The notes beneath the pieces were generated by a model, which ran no database searches, had not been told where the DNA came from, and was given only the letters and a program-made list of their open reading frames with translations. 64,000 bases of DNA from Burkholderia arboris (lineage in GTDB: Bacteria > Pseudomonadota > Gammaproteobacteria > Burkholderiales > Burkholderiaceae), in the NCBI RefSeq assembly GCF_902499125.1, contig NZ_CABVPX010000003.1, forward strand, positions 186,001 to 250,000, given 5' to 3'. Below are positions 38,144 to 47,082 of the stretch, piece after piece. A program made the position numbers and the translations under genes. Position 1 is the stretch's first letter; every line of letters begins with the position of its first letter.

Positions 38144-38235
38144 TTTGGACGGAGAGCGGAGATTTTCGCACAAAGCCTTGTTCCAATTGGGATTTCATGA
38201 TCTTCGCCGACTATCGACGGAGGGCCCCTCCAAAA

Positions 38236-38249
38236 ACTGGTATGACCAC
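38236..38249. promoter_or_regulatory. GlcC-type operator, site 2
   Basis: An exact second copy of the 14-mer ACTGGTATGACCAC, 106 bases from site 1 and 99 bases before the glcD start. The distance is close to ten helical turns, so the same face of the DNA is presented at both sites. Confidence 0.7.
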
Positions 38250-38347
38250 ATCGAAGACGTCTGGACAGGCCCGCGCGGCCCGCCAAGAATCCCCTCCTTC
38301 TGGCGTGTCGCGCATCGCGCAGCCGCCCGCATGGTGGAGACAGACCA

Positions 38348-39847
38348 ATGAGTTTCATCTACGACGAACGGATCGACGGCCCGCTGACGACCGTCAGCCG
38401 CGACACGCTCGTCGCCGCGCTGCACGCGGCGGCGCCCGGCCTCGACGTGCTGCATGAACGCGAGGCGCTCAGGCCGTTCGAATGCGACGGCCTCGCCGCG
38501 TACCGCACGGTGCCGCTCGCGGTCGTGCTTCCCGACACGGTCGAACAGGTGCGTGCGGTGCTGCGCGTCGCGGCCGAGCACCGCGTGCCGGTCGTCGCGC
38601 GCGGCGCGGGCACGGGGCTGTCGGGCGGCGCGATGCCGCTCGAAAAAGGCATCCTGCTCGTGATGGCGAAGTTCAACCGGATTCTCGATATCGACCCCGA
38701 TGCAGGCATCGCGCGCGTGCAGCCCGGCGTGCGCAACCTCGCGATCTCGCAGGCGGCCGCGCCGCACGGCCTCTACTACGCCCCCGATCCGTCGTCGCAG
38801 ATCGCATGCTCGATCGGCGGCAACGTCGCCGAGAACGCCGGCGGCGTGCATTGCCTCAAATACGGGCTCACGGTGCACAACATCCTGAAGGTCGAGATCC
38901 TGACGATCGACGGCGATACGCTCACGCTCGGCGCCGATGCGCTCGACGCACCGGGCTTCGACCTGCTCGCGCTATTCACCGGCTCCGAGGGGATGCTCGG
39001 CATCGTCACCGAAGTGACGGTGAAGCTGCTGCCGAAACCGCCGAGCGTGAAGGTGCTGATGGCAAGCTTCGACGACGTCGCCGAGGCCGGCGCCGCGGTC
39101 GCGCGCATCATCGGTGCGGGCGTGATTCCCGGCGGCCTCGAGATGATGGACAACCTCGCGATCCGCGCGGCCGAGGATTTCATCCACGCCGGCTATCCGG
39201 TCGATGCGCAGGCGATCCTGCTGTGCGAACTCGACGGCGCGGCGAGCGACGTCGACGACGACGCCGAACGCGTCGCCACGCTGCTGCGCGACGCGGGCGC
39301 GACCGAGATTCGCGTCGCGCGCGACGAAGCCGAGCGTCAGCGTTTCTGGGCCGGCCGCAAGAACGCGTTCCCCGCGGTCGGCCGCATGTCACCCGACTAC
39401 TACTGCATGGACGGCACGATCCCGCGCCGCGAGCTGCCGCGCGTGCTCGAAGGGATCGCGGCGCTGTCCGCCGAGTACGGGCTGCCGGTCGCGAACGTGT
39501 TCCACGCGGGCGACGGCAACATGCATCCGCTGATCCTGTTCGATGCGAACCGGCCCGGCGAACTCGATCGCGCGGAAGCACTCGGCGGCAGGATCCTCGA
39601 GCTGTGCGTCGCAGCGGGCGGCAGCATCACCGGCGAGCATGGCGTCGGGCGCGAGAAGATCAACCAGATGTGCGTGCAGTTCAACGCCGACGAAATCACG
39701 TTCTTCCATGCGGTGAAGGCCGCGTTCGATCCGCAGGGCCTGCTCAATCCCGGCAAGAACATCCCGACGCTGCACCGCTGCGCCGAATTCGGCGCGATGC
39801 ACGTCCATCACGGCAAGCTGCCGTTTCCCGAACTGGAGCGCTTCTGA
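38348..39847 (+). CDS. glcD: Glycolate oxidase, FAD-binding subunit GlcD
   Basis: A 499-residue flavoprotein. The PCMH-type FAD domain contains RGAGTGLSGGAMP near residue 85 and IGGNVAENAGGVHCLKYG near residue 155. The C-terminal oxidase domain ends with the conserved FHAGDGNMHPLILFD and GSITGEHGVGREK motifs that hold the catalytic His. It oxidises glycolate to glyoxylate with GlcE and GlcF at the inner membrane. The stop codon overlaps the glcE start (TGATG), so the two are translationally coupled. Confidence 0.95.
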   Translation: MSFIYDERIDGPLTTVSRDTLVAALHAAAPGLDVLHEREALRPFECDGLAAYRTVPLAVVLPDTVEQVRAVLRVAAEHRVPVVARGAGTGLSGGAMPLEKGILLVMAKFNRILDIDPDAGIARVQPGVRNLAISQAAAPHGLYYAPDPSSQIACSIGGNVAENAGGVHCLKYGLTVHNILKVEILTIDGDTLTLGADALDAPGFDLLALFTGSEGMLGIVTEVTVKLLPKPPSVKVLMASFDDVAEAGAAVARIIGAGVIPGGLEMMDNLAIRAAEDFIHAGYPVDAQAILLCELDGAASDVDDDAERVATLLRDAGATEIRVARDEAERQRFWAGRKNAFPAVGRMSPDYYCMDGTIPRRELPRVLEGIAALSAEYGLPVANVFHAGDGNMHPLILFDANRPGELDRAEALGGRILELCVAAGGSITGEHGVGREKINQMCVQFNADEITFFHAVKAAFDPQGLLNPGKNIPTLHRCAEFGAMHVHHGKLPFPELERF

Positions 39848-40923
39848 TGCGACGCGACATCGAATCGATCGACGACAGCGCGGCGCTCGTCGCGCAGGTC
39901 GACGCGGCAATCCACGACCGCCAGCCGCTGCACATCCGCGGCGCCGGCACGAAGGCGTTCCTCGGCCGCCCTGTCGAAGGCCGCACGCTCGACGTGCGCA
40001 CGCATCGCGGGGTCGTGTCGTACGACCCGACCGAACTCGTCGTCACCGCGCGCGCGGGCACCCCGCTCGCCGATCTCGAAGCGATGCTCGACGCGGCCGG
40101 CCAGATGCTGCCGTGCGAGCCGCCGTCGTTCGGCGGCACGGCAACGGTCGGCGGGATGTTCGCGGCGGCGCTGTCGGGTCCGCGCCGCCCGTGGGCCGGC
40201 GCGGTGCGCGACTTCGTGCTCGGCTGCCGCGTGATTACCGGCCACGCGAAGCACCTGCGCTTCGGCGGCGAAGTGATGAAGAACGTCGCGGGCTACGACG
40301 TGTCGCGGCTGCTCGCGGGCAGCTTCGGCTGCCTCGGCGTCGTGACCGAAGTGTCGTTGAAGGTGCTGCCGAAGCCGCGCGCAACCTGCGATCTGGCGTT
40401 GCCGCTTGCCGCCAGCGAAGCCATGCAGCGCATCGCCGCGTGGCGGCGCGCGGGGCTGCCGCTCGCAGGCGCGTGCCACGCGGACGGCGTGCTGCGCGTG
40501 CGGATCGAAGGCGGCGAAGGCTCGGTGAAGGCTGCACGCGACACGATCGGCGGCGATCCGATGGACGACACCGGCGACGCATTCTGGGCACGGCTGCGCG
40601 ACCTCGCGCTGCCGTTCTTCGACGATCCGCGTCCGCTGTGGCGCGTGTCGGTGCCGGCCGCCGCGCCGCTCGACGCGTTGCCGGGTGCGCAGCTCGTCGA
40701 CTGGGGCGGCGCGCAACGCTGGCTGGCGAGCGACGCGGCGCCGGCCGACGTGCAGCGGCTAGCCGCGCAATGGGGCGGCCACGCGACCTGCTTCACGCCG
40801 GGCTCCACCCACGAGCCGTTCCAACCGCTGCCGCCTGCGCTGATGCGCGTACATCGACAACTCAAGGCACAGCTCGATCCGCATGCGATCTTCAATCCCG
40901 GCCGGCTCTACGCCGGCTTCTGA
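39847..40923 (+). CDS. glcE: Glycolate oxidase subunit GlcE
   Basis: A 358-residue second FAD-binding subunit. It has RGAGTKAFLGRP near residue 32 and the family-defining LPCEPPSFGGTATVGGMFAAALSGPRRPW, then GGEVMKNVAGYDVSRLLAGSFG. The ATG at 39847 overlaps the glcD stop. A very long frame running upstream through glcD is only a shadow. It assembles with GlcD and GlcF. Confidence 0.94.
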   Translation: MRRDIESIDDSAALVAQVDAAIHDRQPLHIRGAGTKAFLGRPVEGRTLDVRTHRGVVSYDPTELVVTARAGTPLADLEAMLDAAGQMLPCEPPSFGGTATVGGMFAAALSGPRRPWAGAVRDFVLGCRVITGHAKHLRFGGEVMKNVAGYDVSRLLAGSFGCLGVVTEVSLKVLPKPRATCDLALPLAASEAMQRIAAWRRAGLPLAGACHADGVLRVRIEGGEGSVKAARDTIGGDPMDDTGDAFWARLRDLALPFFDDPRPLWRVSVPAAAPLDALPGAQLVDWGGAQRWLASDAAPADVQRLAAQWGGHATCFTPGSTHEPFQPLPPALMRVHRQLKAQLDPHAIFNPGRLYAGF

Positions 40924-40947
40924 CGCGAACCCGATCCGGACCCGCCG

Positions 40948-42168
40948 ATGCAAACCAATCTCAGCGAAGCAAGCAAGGCCCTCGCCCGGGCCGACGAAGC
41001 GGAAGCGATCCTGCGCGCGTGCGTGCACTGCGGCTTCTGCAATGCGACCTGCCCGACCTACCAGGTGCTCGGCAACGAGCTCGACGGGCCGCGCGGCCGC
41101 ATCTACCTGATCAAGCAGCTGCTCGAAGGCGAGCCGTGCGGCGAGCGCACGCAACAGCATCTCGACCGCTGCCTGACGTGCCGGAACTGCGAGACGACCT
41201 GCCCGTCCGGCGTGCGCTATCACACGCTGCTCGACATCGGCCGCGCGGAAGCCGAGAAGCGCGCACGGCGGCCGGCGCGCGAGCGCCTGCTGCGCGCGGG
41301 GCTGCGGCACGTCGTGCCGCGCCCGGCGACGTTCGCCGCGCTGCTGAAGGCCGGTCGCGCGCTGCGCCCGCTGCTGCCCGCCACGCTGCAGGACAAGATC
41401 CCGGCCGCTGTCCCCGCGGCCGCACCGCGCCCGGCCGTGCGCCACGCGCGGCGCGTGCTGATGCTCGAAGGCTGCGTGCAGCCGTCGCTGTCGCCGAACA
41501 CCAATGCGGCCGCCGCGCGCGTGCTCGACCGGCTCGGCATCAGCGTCACGCCGGCGCGCGAAGCCGGCTGCTGCGGCGCGACCGAATACCACCTGAACGC
41601 GCAGGACGCGGGCCTCGCCCGCGCGCGCCGCAATATCGACGCATGGTGGCCCGCGATCGAAGCCGGCGCCGAAGCGATCGTGCTGACGGCGAGCGGCTGC
41701 GGCGCGTTCGTGAAGGAATACGGCGACCTGCTGCGCTCCGACCCCGTCTATGCGGAGAAAGCGCGGCGCGTCAGCGCGCTCGCGCGCGATCTCGCCGAAG
41801 TGATCGCCGCCGAGCCGCTCGACGCGCTGGCGGACGAGACGCCCCGCCGCGTCGCGGTCCACTGCCCGTGCACGCTACAGCACGCGCAACGCCTCGGCGG
41901 CGCGGTCGAAAGCGTGCTGACACGCCTTGGCTTCGATCTGACGAATGTCGCCGACGGCCATCTGTGCTGCGGCTCGGCCGGCACGTATTCGCTGACACAA
42001 CCCGAACTCGCGACCCAACTGCGCGACAACAAACTCGATGCGCTCGAAGCCGCGCGGCCGGACCTGATTGTCACGGCCAACGTCGGCTGCCAGACTCACC
42101 TGAACGGCGCGGGCCGCACGCCCGTGCGCCACTGGATCGAGCTCGTCGACAACCGACTCGTCAACTGA
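40948..42168 (+). CDS. glcF: Glycolate oxidase iron-sulphur subunit GlcF
   Basis: A 406-residue protein with two 4Fe-4S motifs, CVHCGFCNATCP near residue 27 and CLTCRNCETTCP near residue 77. Two C-terminal cysteine-rich CCG domains follow (EAGCCGATEYHL and HLCCGSAGTYSL). It passes electrons from the flavin subunits to quinone. It follows glcE by 24 bases and precedes glcG by 20. Confidence 0.95.
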   Translation: MQTNLSEASKALARADEAEAILRACVHCGFCNATCPTYQVLGNELDGPRGRIYLIKQLLEGEPCGERTQQHLDRCLTCRNCETTCPSGVRYHTLLDIGRAEAEKRARRPARERLLRAGLRHVVPRPATFAALLKAGRALRPLLPATLQDKIPAAVPAAAPRPAVRHARRVLMLEGCVQPSLSPNTNAAAARVLDRLGISVTPAREAGCCGATEYHLNAQDAGLARARRNIDAWWPAIEAGAEAIVLTASGCGAFVKEYGDLLRSDPVYAEKARRVSALARDLAEVIAAEPLDALADETPRRVAVHCPCTLQHAQRLGGAVESVLTRLGFDLTNVADGHLCCGSAGTYSLTQPELATQLRDNKLDALEAARPDLIVTANVGCQTHLNGAGRTPVRHWIELVDNRLVN

Positions 42169-42188
42169 CCTGATTCCGGAGGACATCC

Positions 42189-42593
42189 ATGCAGACGAAA
42201 CCCGAACTCGAACTCGCCGATGCCGACCGCATGCTCGCCGCCGCCCGCGCGGAAGCGGAACGCCACGGCTGGGCCGTGTCGATCGCCGTCGTCGACGACG
42301 GCGGCCACCTGCTCGCGTTCGCGCGGCTGAACGGCGCCTCGCCGGCCAGCACCTACATCGCGCAGGACAAGGCGCGCGCGGCGGCGCTCGGCCGTCGCGA
42401 GACGAAAGCGTATGAGGATATGATCAACGGTGGCCGCACCGCGTTTCTCAGCGTGCCGCTGACGGGGTTGCTCGAAGGTGGCGTGCCGGTCTCGGTCGGC
42501 GGCCGGATTGCGGGCGCGATCGGCGTGTCTGGCGTAAAGTCGGAGCAGGACGCGCAGATCGCTCGCGCCGGCACACAGAGCGTCGCGGAATAA
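42189..42593 (+). CDS. glcG: GlcG/HbpS family protein
   Basis: A 134-residue protein of the GlcG/HbpS (DUF336) family, with AVSIAVVDDGGHLLAFARLNGA, SVPLTGLLEGGVPV and the Gly-rich IAGAIGVSGV end. The family is often encoded with glycolate or diol-utilisation genes. Some members bind haem or cobalamin, but the role in glycolate use is not established. Perfect context: between glcF and glcB. A CCGGAGGA site precedes it. Confidence 0.9.
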   Translation: MQTKPELELADADRMLAAARAEAERHGWAVSIAVVDDGGHLLAFARLNGASPASTYIAQDKARAAALGRRETKAYEDMINGGRTAFLSVPLTGLLEGGVPVSVGGRIAGAIGVSGVKSEQDAQIARAGTQSVAE

Positions 42594-42635
42594 CCAGCCA
42601 AGCCGCGCGCGCATTTTTCCCCGGGAGGATTCACG

Positions 42636-44810
42636 ATGATCGACCAAGCAGGACTGCAAGTCGCGCCAGCGCTCAGCCAGTTCATTGAAAACGAAGCGTT
42701 GCCGGGCACCGGCATCGACAAGGCCGCGTTCTGGAGCGGTTTCTCGGCCCTGGTGCATGACCTGGCACCGCGCAATCGCGAGCTGCTCGCGGAACGCGAT
42801 CGCCTGCAGCAGGAACTCGACGCATGGCACCGCGCACACCCCGGCCCGGTGCGCGACCATGCCGCGTATCGCGCATTCCTCGAGAAAATCGGCTACCTCG
42901 TGCCGGTCCCGCCGAACGTCGCGGCAGCCACCGCGAACGTCGACAGCGAGATCGCCACGCAGGCCGGCCCGCAGCTCGTCGTGCCGCTGTCGAACGCGCG
43001 CTATGCGCTGAACGCCGCGAACGCCCGCTGGGGCAGCCTGTACGACGCGCTGTACGGCACCGATGCGCTGCCTGAAGACGGCGGCGCCGAACGCACCGCG
43101 GTCTACAACCCGACGCGCGGCCAGCGCGTGATCGACTACGCGCGCAACGTGCTCGACAACGCGGCGCCGCTCGCGAGCGGCTCGCACCGCGACGCGCTGC
43201 GCTACCGCGTGCAGGACGGCCAGCTCGCCGTCGAAACCGCGCAAGGCATCGTGTCTCTCGCGCAGCCGGCACTGTTCGTCGGCTACCAGGGCGCGGCCGA
43301 CGCACCGTCCGCGATCCTGCTGAAGCACAACGGCCTGCACCTCGAGATCCAGATCGATGCATCGACGCCGATCGGCCGTGCCGATCTCGCGAACGTGAAG
43401 GACGTCGTGCTCGAAGCCGCGGTCAGCACGATCATCGACTGCGAGGATTCGGTCGCGGCGGTCGACGCCGACGACAAGGTCCAGCTCTACCGCAACTGGC
43501 TCGGCCTGATGCAGGGCACGCTGGTCGAGGAAGTCGCGAAGGGCGGCAAGCGCTTCACGCGCCGCCTGAACGCCGATCGCGAATACACGACGCCCGACGG
43601 CGGCACGCTGTCGCTGCACGGCCGCTCGCTGCTGTTCGTGCGCAACGTCGGCCACCTGATGACCAACGGCGCGGTGCTCGACCGCAACGGCAACGAGATT
43701 CCGGAAGGGATCCTCGACGGCGTCGTCACGACGCTGTGCGCGCTGCACGACCTGAACGCGAAGCGCAATTCGCGCACGGGCTCGATCTACATCGTGAAGC
43801 CGAAGATGCACGGTCCGGTCGAAGTCGCGTTCGCCGATACGCTGTTCGCGCGCATCGAGGATCTGTACGGCCTGCCGCGCAACACGCTGAAGATGGGCAT
43901 CATGGACGAGGAGCGCCGCACCAGCGTGAACCTCGCCGCGTGTATCGCCGCGGCCGCCGCGCGTGTCGCGTTCATCAACACCGGCTTCCTCGACCGCACC
44001 GGCGACGAGATGCACACCGCGATGGAAGCAGGCCCGATGATCCGCAAGGGCGACATGAAGTCGTCGGCATGGATCCAGTCGTACGAGCGCAACAACGTGC
44101 TCGCGGGCCTGTCGGCCGGCCTGCGCGGCCGCGCACAGATCGGCAAGGGCATGTGGGCGATGCCGGACCTGATGCACGCGATGCTCGAGCAGAAGATCGC
44201 GCATCCGCGCGCCGGCGCGAACACCGCCTGGGTGCCGTCGCCGACCGCCGCGACGCTGCACGCGTTGCACTACCACCTCGTCGACGTGCAGGCCGTCCAG
44301 CAGGCACTCGAGAAGACGCCGTACGCGAGCGAACGCGACGCGCTGCTCGAAGGGCTGCTGACCGTGCCGGTCGTCGAGCGCGCGGAGTGGAGCGACGCCG
44401 AGATCCTCAGCGAAGTGGAGAACAACGCGCAGGGCATCCTCGGCTACGTCGTGCGCTGGGTCGAACAGGGCGTCGGCTGCTCGAAGGTGCCGGACATCCA
44501 CGACGTCGGCCTGATGGAAGACCGCGCGACGCTGCGCATCTCGAGCCAGCACATCGCGAACTGGCTGCGCCACGGCGTGATCACCGAGGCCTTCGTGCTC
44601 GACGTGTTCAAGCGGATGGCCCGCGTCGTCGACCAGCAGAACGCCGGCGACCCGAACTATCGCCCGATGGCGCCCGGCTACGACCAGTCGACCGCGTTCA
44701 AGGCCGCGTGCGCGCTCGCACTGCAGGGCACGTCGCAACCGAGCGGGTATACCGAGCCGCTGCTGCACCGGTTCCGCCTCGCGTTCAAGGCGCAACAGCA
44801 CGGCGCATAA
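42636..44810 (+). CDS. glcB: Malate synthase G
   Basis: A 724-residue isoform G malate synthase, the standard length. It condenses glyoxylate with acetyl-CoA to malate, finishing glycolate assimilation. Recognisable parts are [13 protein letters not shown], the active-site arginine region [17 protein letters not shown], the magnesium-binding [14 protein letters not shown], and [17 protein letters not shown] site is 7 bases before the ATG. An intrinsic terminator follows within 50 bases, closing the operon. Confidence 0.96.
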   Translation: MIDQAGLQVAPALSQFIENEALPGTGIDKAAFWSGFSALVHDLAPRNRELLAERDRLQQELDAWHRAHPGPVRDHAAYRAFLEKIGYLVPVPPNVAAATANVDSEIATQAGPQLVVPLSNARYALNAANARWGSLYDALYGTDALPEDGGAERTAVYNPTRGQRVIDYARNVLDNAAPLASGSHRDALRYRVQDGQLAVETAQGIVSLAQPALFVGYQGAADAPSAILLKHNGLHLEIQIDASTPIGRADLANVKDVVLEAAVSTIIDCEDSVAAVDADDKVQLYRNWLGLMQGTLVEEVAKGGKRFTRRLNADREYTTPDGGTLSLHGRSLLFVRNVGHLMTNGAVLDRNGNEIPEGILDGVVTTLCALHDLNAKRNSRTGSIYIVKPKMHGPVEVAFADTLFARIEDLYGLPRNTLKMGIMDEERRTSVNLAACIAAAAARVAFINTGFLDRTGDEMHTAMEAGPMIRKGDMKSSAWIQSYERNNVLAGLSAGLRGRAQIGKGMWAMPDLMHAMLEQKIAHPRAGANTAWVPSPTAATLHALHYHLVDVQAVQQALEKTPYASERDALLEGLLTVPVVERAEWSDAEILSEVENNAQGILGYVVRWVEQGVGCSKVPDIHDVGLMEDRATLRISSQHIANWLRHGVITEAFVLDVFKRMARVVDQQNAGDPNYRPMAPGYDQSTAFKAACALALQGTSQPSGYTEPLLHRFRLAFKAQQHGA

Positions 44811-44850
44811 GGTTGCGCATGCGGGTCCGCCCGCATGCCGGCCTGACGAA

Positions 44851-44878
44851 ACGGGCGGCCCTCTCGGCCGCCCGTTTT
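44851..44878 (+). terminator. Intrinsic terminator of the glc operon
   Basis: Arms ACGGGCGGCC and GGCCGCCCGT (10 bp, perfect) enclose a 5-base loop and are followed by four T. It lies 40 bases after the glcB stop. Confidence 0.85.
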
Positions 44879-44918
44879 CATTTTCGCGTTCACACGGTCG
44901 TTGAATGGGTCCGTTGAA

Positions 44919-44931
44919 ACCGATAATCGGT
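44919..44931. promoter_or_regulatory. Palindrome ACCGATAATCGGT, copy 1
   Basis: A perfect palindrome (ACCGAT-A-ATCGGT) just after the glc terminator, at the left end of the 495-base non-coding stretch before the diguanylate cyclase gene. An identical copy is at 45234. The protein that binds is unknown. Confidence 0.5.
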
Positions 44932-45081
44932 ACATATTGCGCGCTTTCGTTTGTGGCACGCGCCCGCCGTTAAAACCCCGGGCTCGGCGGCCACGCGCGG
45001 CGCGACTTCTTCTGCCATGCCGCAAAACCTTGCACAGCAACGTTCTGCCCGATATGCGCAAGTTCGGGAATGCACTGAAAT

Positions 45082-45095
45082 TTGATCCGGATCAA
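45082..45095 (+). promoter_or_regulatory. Perfect FNR/Anr-type box
   Basis: TTGATCCGGATCAA matches the FNR/Anr consensus TTGAT-N4-ATCAA without a mismatch. A TATACT sequence resembling a -10 element lies downstream at 45134-45139, with a poor -35. That would place the box around position -60, as in promoters that need a CRP/FNR-type activator. Only rightward genes (the diguanylate cyclase) are in position to be controlled, because glcB ends to the left in the same direction. Confidence 0.7.
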
Positions 45096-45233
45096 CGGGT
45101 CGCAACATTTTCCTCGCGCGCGAACGCGCGCGCTATACTCCGATGGATTCGCATCGCCCGATTCGTCGGATCGTCGAATCGCGAGAGATGTCACCTATGA
45201 ATAAGTGATTTATCGGTTTATCCAGCCACGATT

Positions 45234-45246
45234 ACCGATAATCGGT
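45234..45246. promoter_or_regulatory. Palindrome ACCGATAATCGGT, copy 2
   Basis: An exact copy of the site at 44919, 315 bases away (close to 30 helical turns). It lies 128 bases before the proposed diguanylate cyclase start, within the predicted untranslated leader. The remainder of this long gap (44879-45373) holds a small inverted repeat CGATTCG/CGAATCG at 45159-45181 and no supported gene. Confidence 0.5.
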
Positions 45247-45373
45247 GTCCGTTTTCTCCGCTGAACGGGAGGAATGCGCGGGAAGGGCGCGCAGCGGATC
45301 GCCGCCGTCACGTCATACGAACAATCGCATCGGCCCGCCGCCAGGCGACGATGCCCATCGATCCATACGGACC

Positions 45374-46939
45374 ATGGCAGAAACCGACTACGCAATGCCC
45401 AGCGAAACCGGCCTGACGAGCCGTGTCGCCGCGCATCTGCGCCGGTTCCTGCTGCCGCACCTGATTTTCTATACCGGGCTGCTGATCGCGCTGCTCCTGC
45501 TGCTGCTGTGCGGGATCGTGCTGTACGAAGGCCGCATCGACGCGCGCGACCGCTCGGCCGCGATGCAGCAGAACCTTGCGCTGATGGCGTCGTGGGACAT
45601 CGAGCGCAACATCGAGATCTATTCGCTGTCGCTGCAGGCCGTCGTCGAAGGCGAGAACGACCCCGAGGTCGTCAGGCTGCCGATGTCGCTGCGCCGCCAG
45701 GTGCTGTTCGACCGGGCGACGACGGCCAAATACCTCGGCGGCATCTACGTGCTCGACGCGAAGGGTGACATCTCGGTCGACGGCAAGAGCGACGTGCCGC
45801 GCAAGGCCAACTTCGCCAACGAACCGTACTTCGCCGTGCACCGCGATCACCCTGACGTCGGCCTGTACGTCAGCCCGCCGTACCATTCGCGGCTGCGCGG
45901 CGGCTCGCCGAGCATCGCGCTCAGCCGGCGGATCACGAAACCCGACGGGTCGTTCGGCGGCGTCGCGGTGATGTCGATCCGGCTCGAATATTTCCAGAAC
46001 CTGTTCTCGCGGCTGTCGCTCGGCGATCGCGGCTCGATCGCGCTGATCAACACGGACGGCAGGATGCTCGCGCGCGAGCCATACGACCCCAAGATCGTCG
46101 GCCGCGACATCAGCCGTGCCAGCACGTTCCGGCGCTTCATGACGGCCAGCGAAGGCAGCTTCGCCGACACCGCGTCGATCGACGGCGTGCGGCGCCTGTA
46201 CGTGTTCCGGCACCTCGACCACCTGCCGCTCATCATCATGGTCGCGCGCTCGGAAGCCGACACCTACGCCGCGTGGTACGACCGCGCGATTCCGATCGGC
46301 TCCGCGATGGCCGCGCTGGCGATCGGCTTCGTCGGCCTGTCGCTGCTGCTCGACGTGCAGTTGCGCAAGCGCCACCGGGCAGAAACCGAATTGCAGGCGC
46401 TCGCGCGCACCGATGGCCTGACGGGCCTCGACAACCGCCGGATGCTCGACGTGACGCTCGCGCGCGAATGGCGCCGCGCCGCGCGCTCGCAGCACGCGCT
46501 GTCGCTGCTGTTCATCGACGTCGACTACTTCAAGCGCTACAACGACACGCAGGGCCACCAGGCCGGCGACGACGCGCTCGCCGCGGTCGGCCACTGCATC
46601 GCCGGCTGCCTGCGCCGCCCGGCCGACTATGCGGCACGCTACGGCGGCGAGGAATTCGTCGTGGTGCTGCCCGACATCGACACGGCCGGCGCGGTGACGA
46701 TCGCCGAAACGATCCGCACCGGCATCCTCGATCTCGGCATCCGGCATGACGCCGGCACGGTCGGCCGCCTGACCGTGAGCATCGGCGTGACGACGAGCTA
46801 TCCCGAACACGACGACGACATGCAGGCCGCGCTGAAGCTCGCCGACGACGCGCTGTATCGCGCGAAGGAAGGCGGGCGCAACCGCATCGTCGTGCAGACG
46901 ACTTCGCCCTCCGACAGTTTCGAGTCGCGGCAGGCCTGA
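45374..46939 (+). CDS. Membrane diguanylate cyclase with Cache sensor
   Basis: A 521-residue inner-membrane enzyme making cyclic di-GMP. An N-terminal helix (LIFYTGLLIALLLLLLCGIVL, residues 29-49), a periplasmic Cache-type sensor of about 240 residues (ISVDGKSDVPRKANFANEPYF) and a second helix near 315-335 precede the GGDEF domain. The active site is GGEEF. An inhibitory RxxD site (RPAD) stands five residues before it, so product feedback is expected. The start at 45374 lacks a strong ribosome site; an in-frame GTG at 45245 is the alternative but overlaps the palindrome. The perfect FNR-type box upstream suggests oxygen-linked control. Confidence 0.88.
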   Translation: MAETDYAMPSETGLTSRVAAHLRRFLLPHLIFYTGLLIALLLLLLCGIVLYEGRIDARDRSAAMQQNLALMASWDIERNIEIYSLSLQAVVEGENDPEVVRLPMSLRRQVLFDRATTAKYLGGIYVLDAKGDISVDGKSDVPRKANFANEPYFAVHRDHPDVGLYVSPPYHSRLRGGSPSIALSRRITKPDGSFGGVAVMSIRLEYFQNLFSRLSLGDRGSIALINTDGRMLAREPYDPKIVGRDISRASTFRRFMTASEGSFADTASIDGVRRLYVFRHLDHLPLIIMVARSEADTYAAWYDRAIPIGSAMAALAIGFVGLSLLLDVQLRKRHRAETELQALARTDGLTGLDNRRMLDVTLAREWRRAARSQHALSLLFIDVDYFKRYNDTQGHQAGDDALAAVGHCIAGCLRRPADYAARYGGEEFVVVLPDIDTAGAVTIAETIRTGILDLGIRHDAGTVGRLTVSIGVTTSYPEHDDDMQAALKLADDALYRAKEGGRNRIVVQTTSPSDSFESRQA

Positions 46940-47082
46940 GCGGGGCCGCATCGGGGCCGCCGCCGGGCCACCGCCGCCCGCGCGCAAAATCACCGACAAT
47001 GTCGGCTCGATACGCCACCGCACCGCCGCGCGGTTGACGCGCCCGGCCGGCCCGCGCCGGTTCGCGGCCGCTTCGCACCACC

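Noticed and set aside
42096-44801. 901-residue leftward open frame opposite malate synthase
   Set aside because: Antisense shadow; malate synthase G motifs are unmistakable on the other strand.
45245-45373. GTG start extending the diguanylate cyclase N-terminus by 43 residues
   Set aside because: The extension is polar, unlike a membrane-protein N-terminus, has no ribosome site and overlaps the second ACCGATAATCGGT palindrome.
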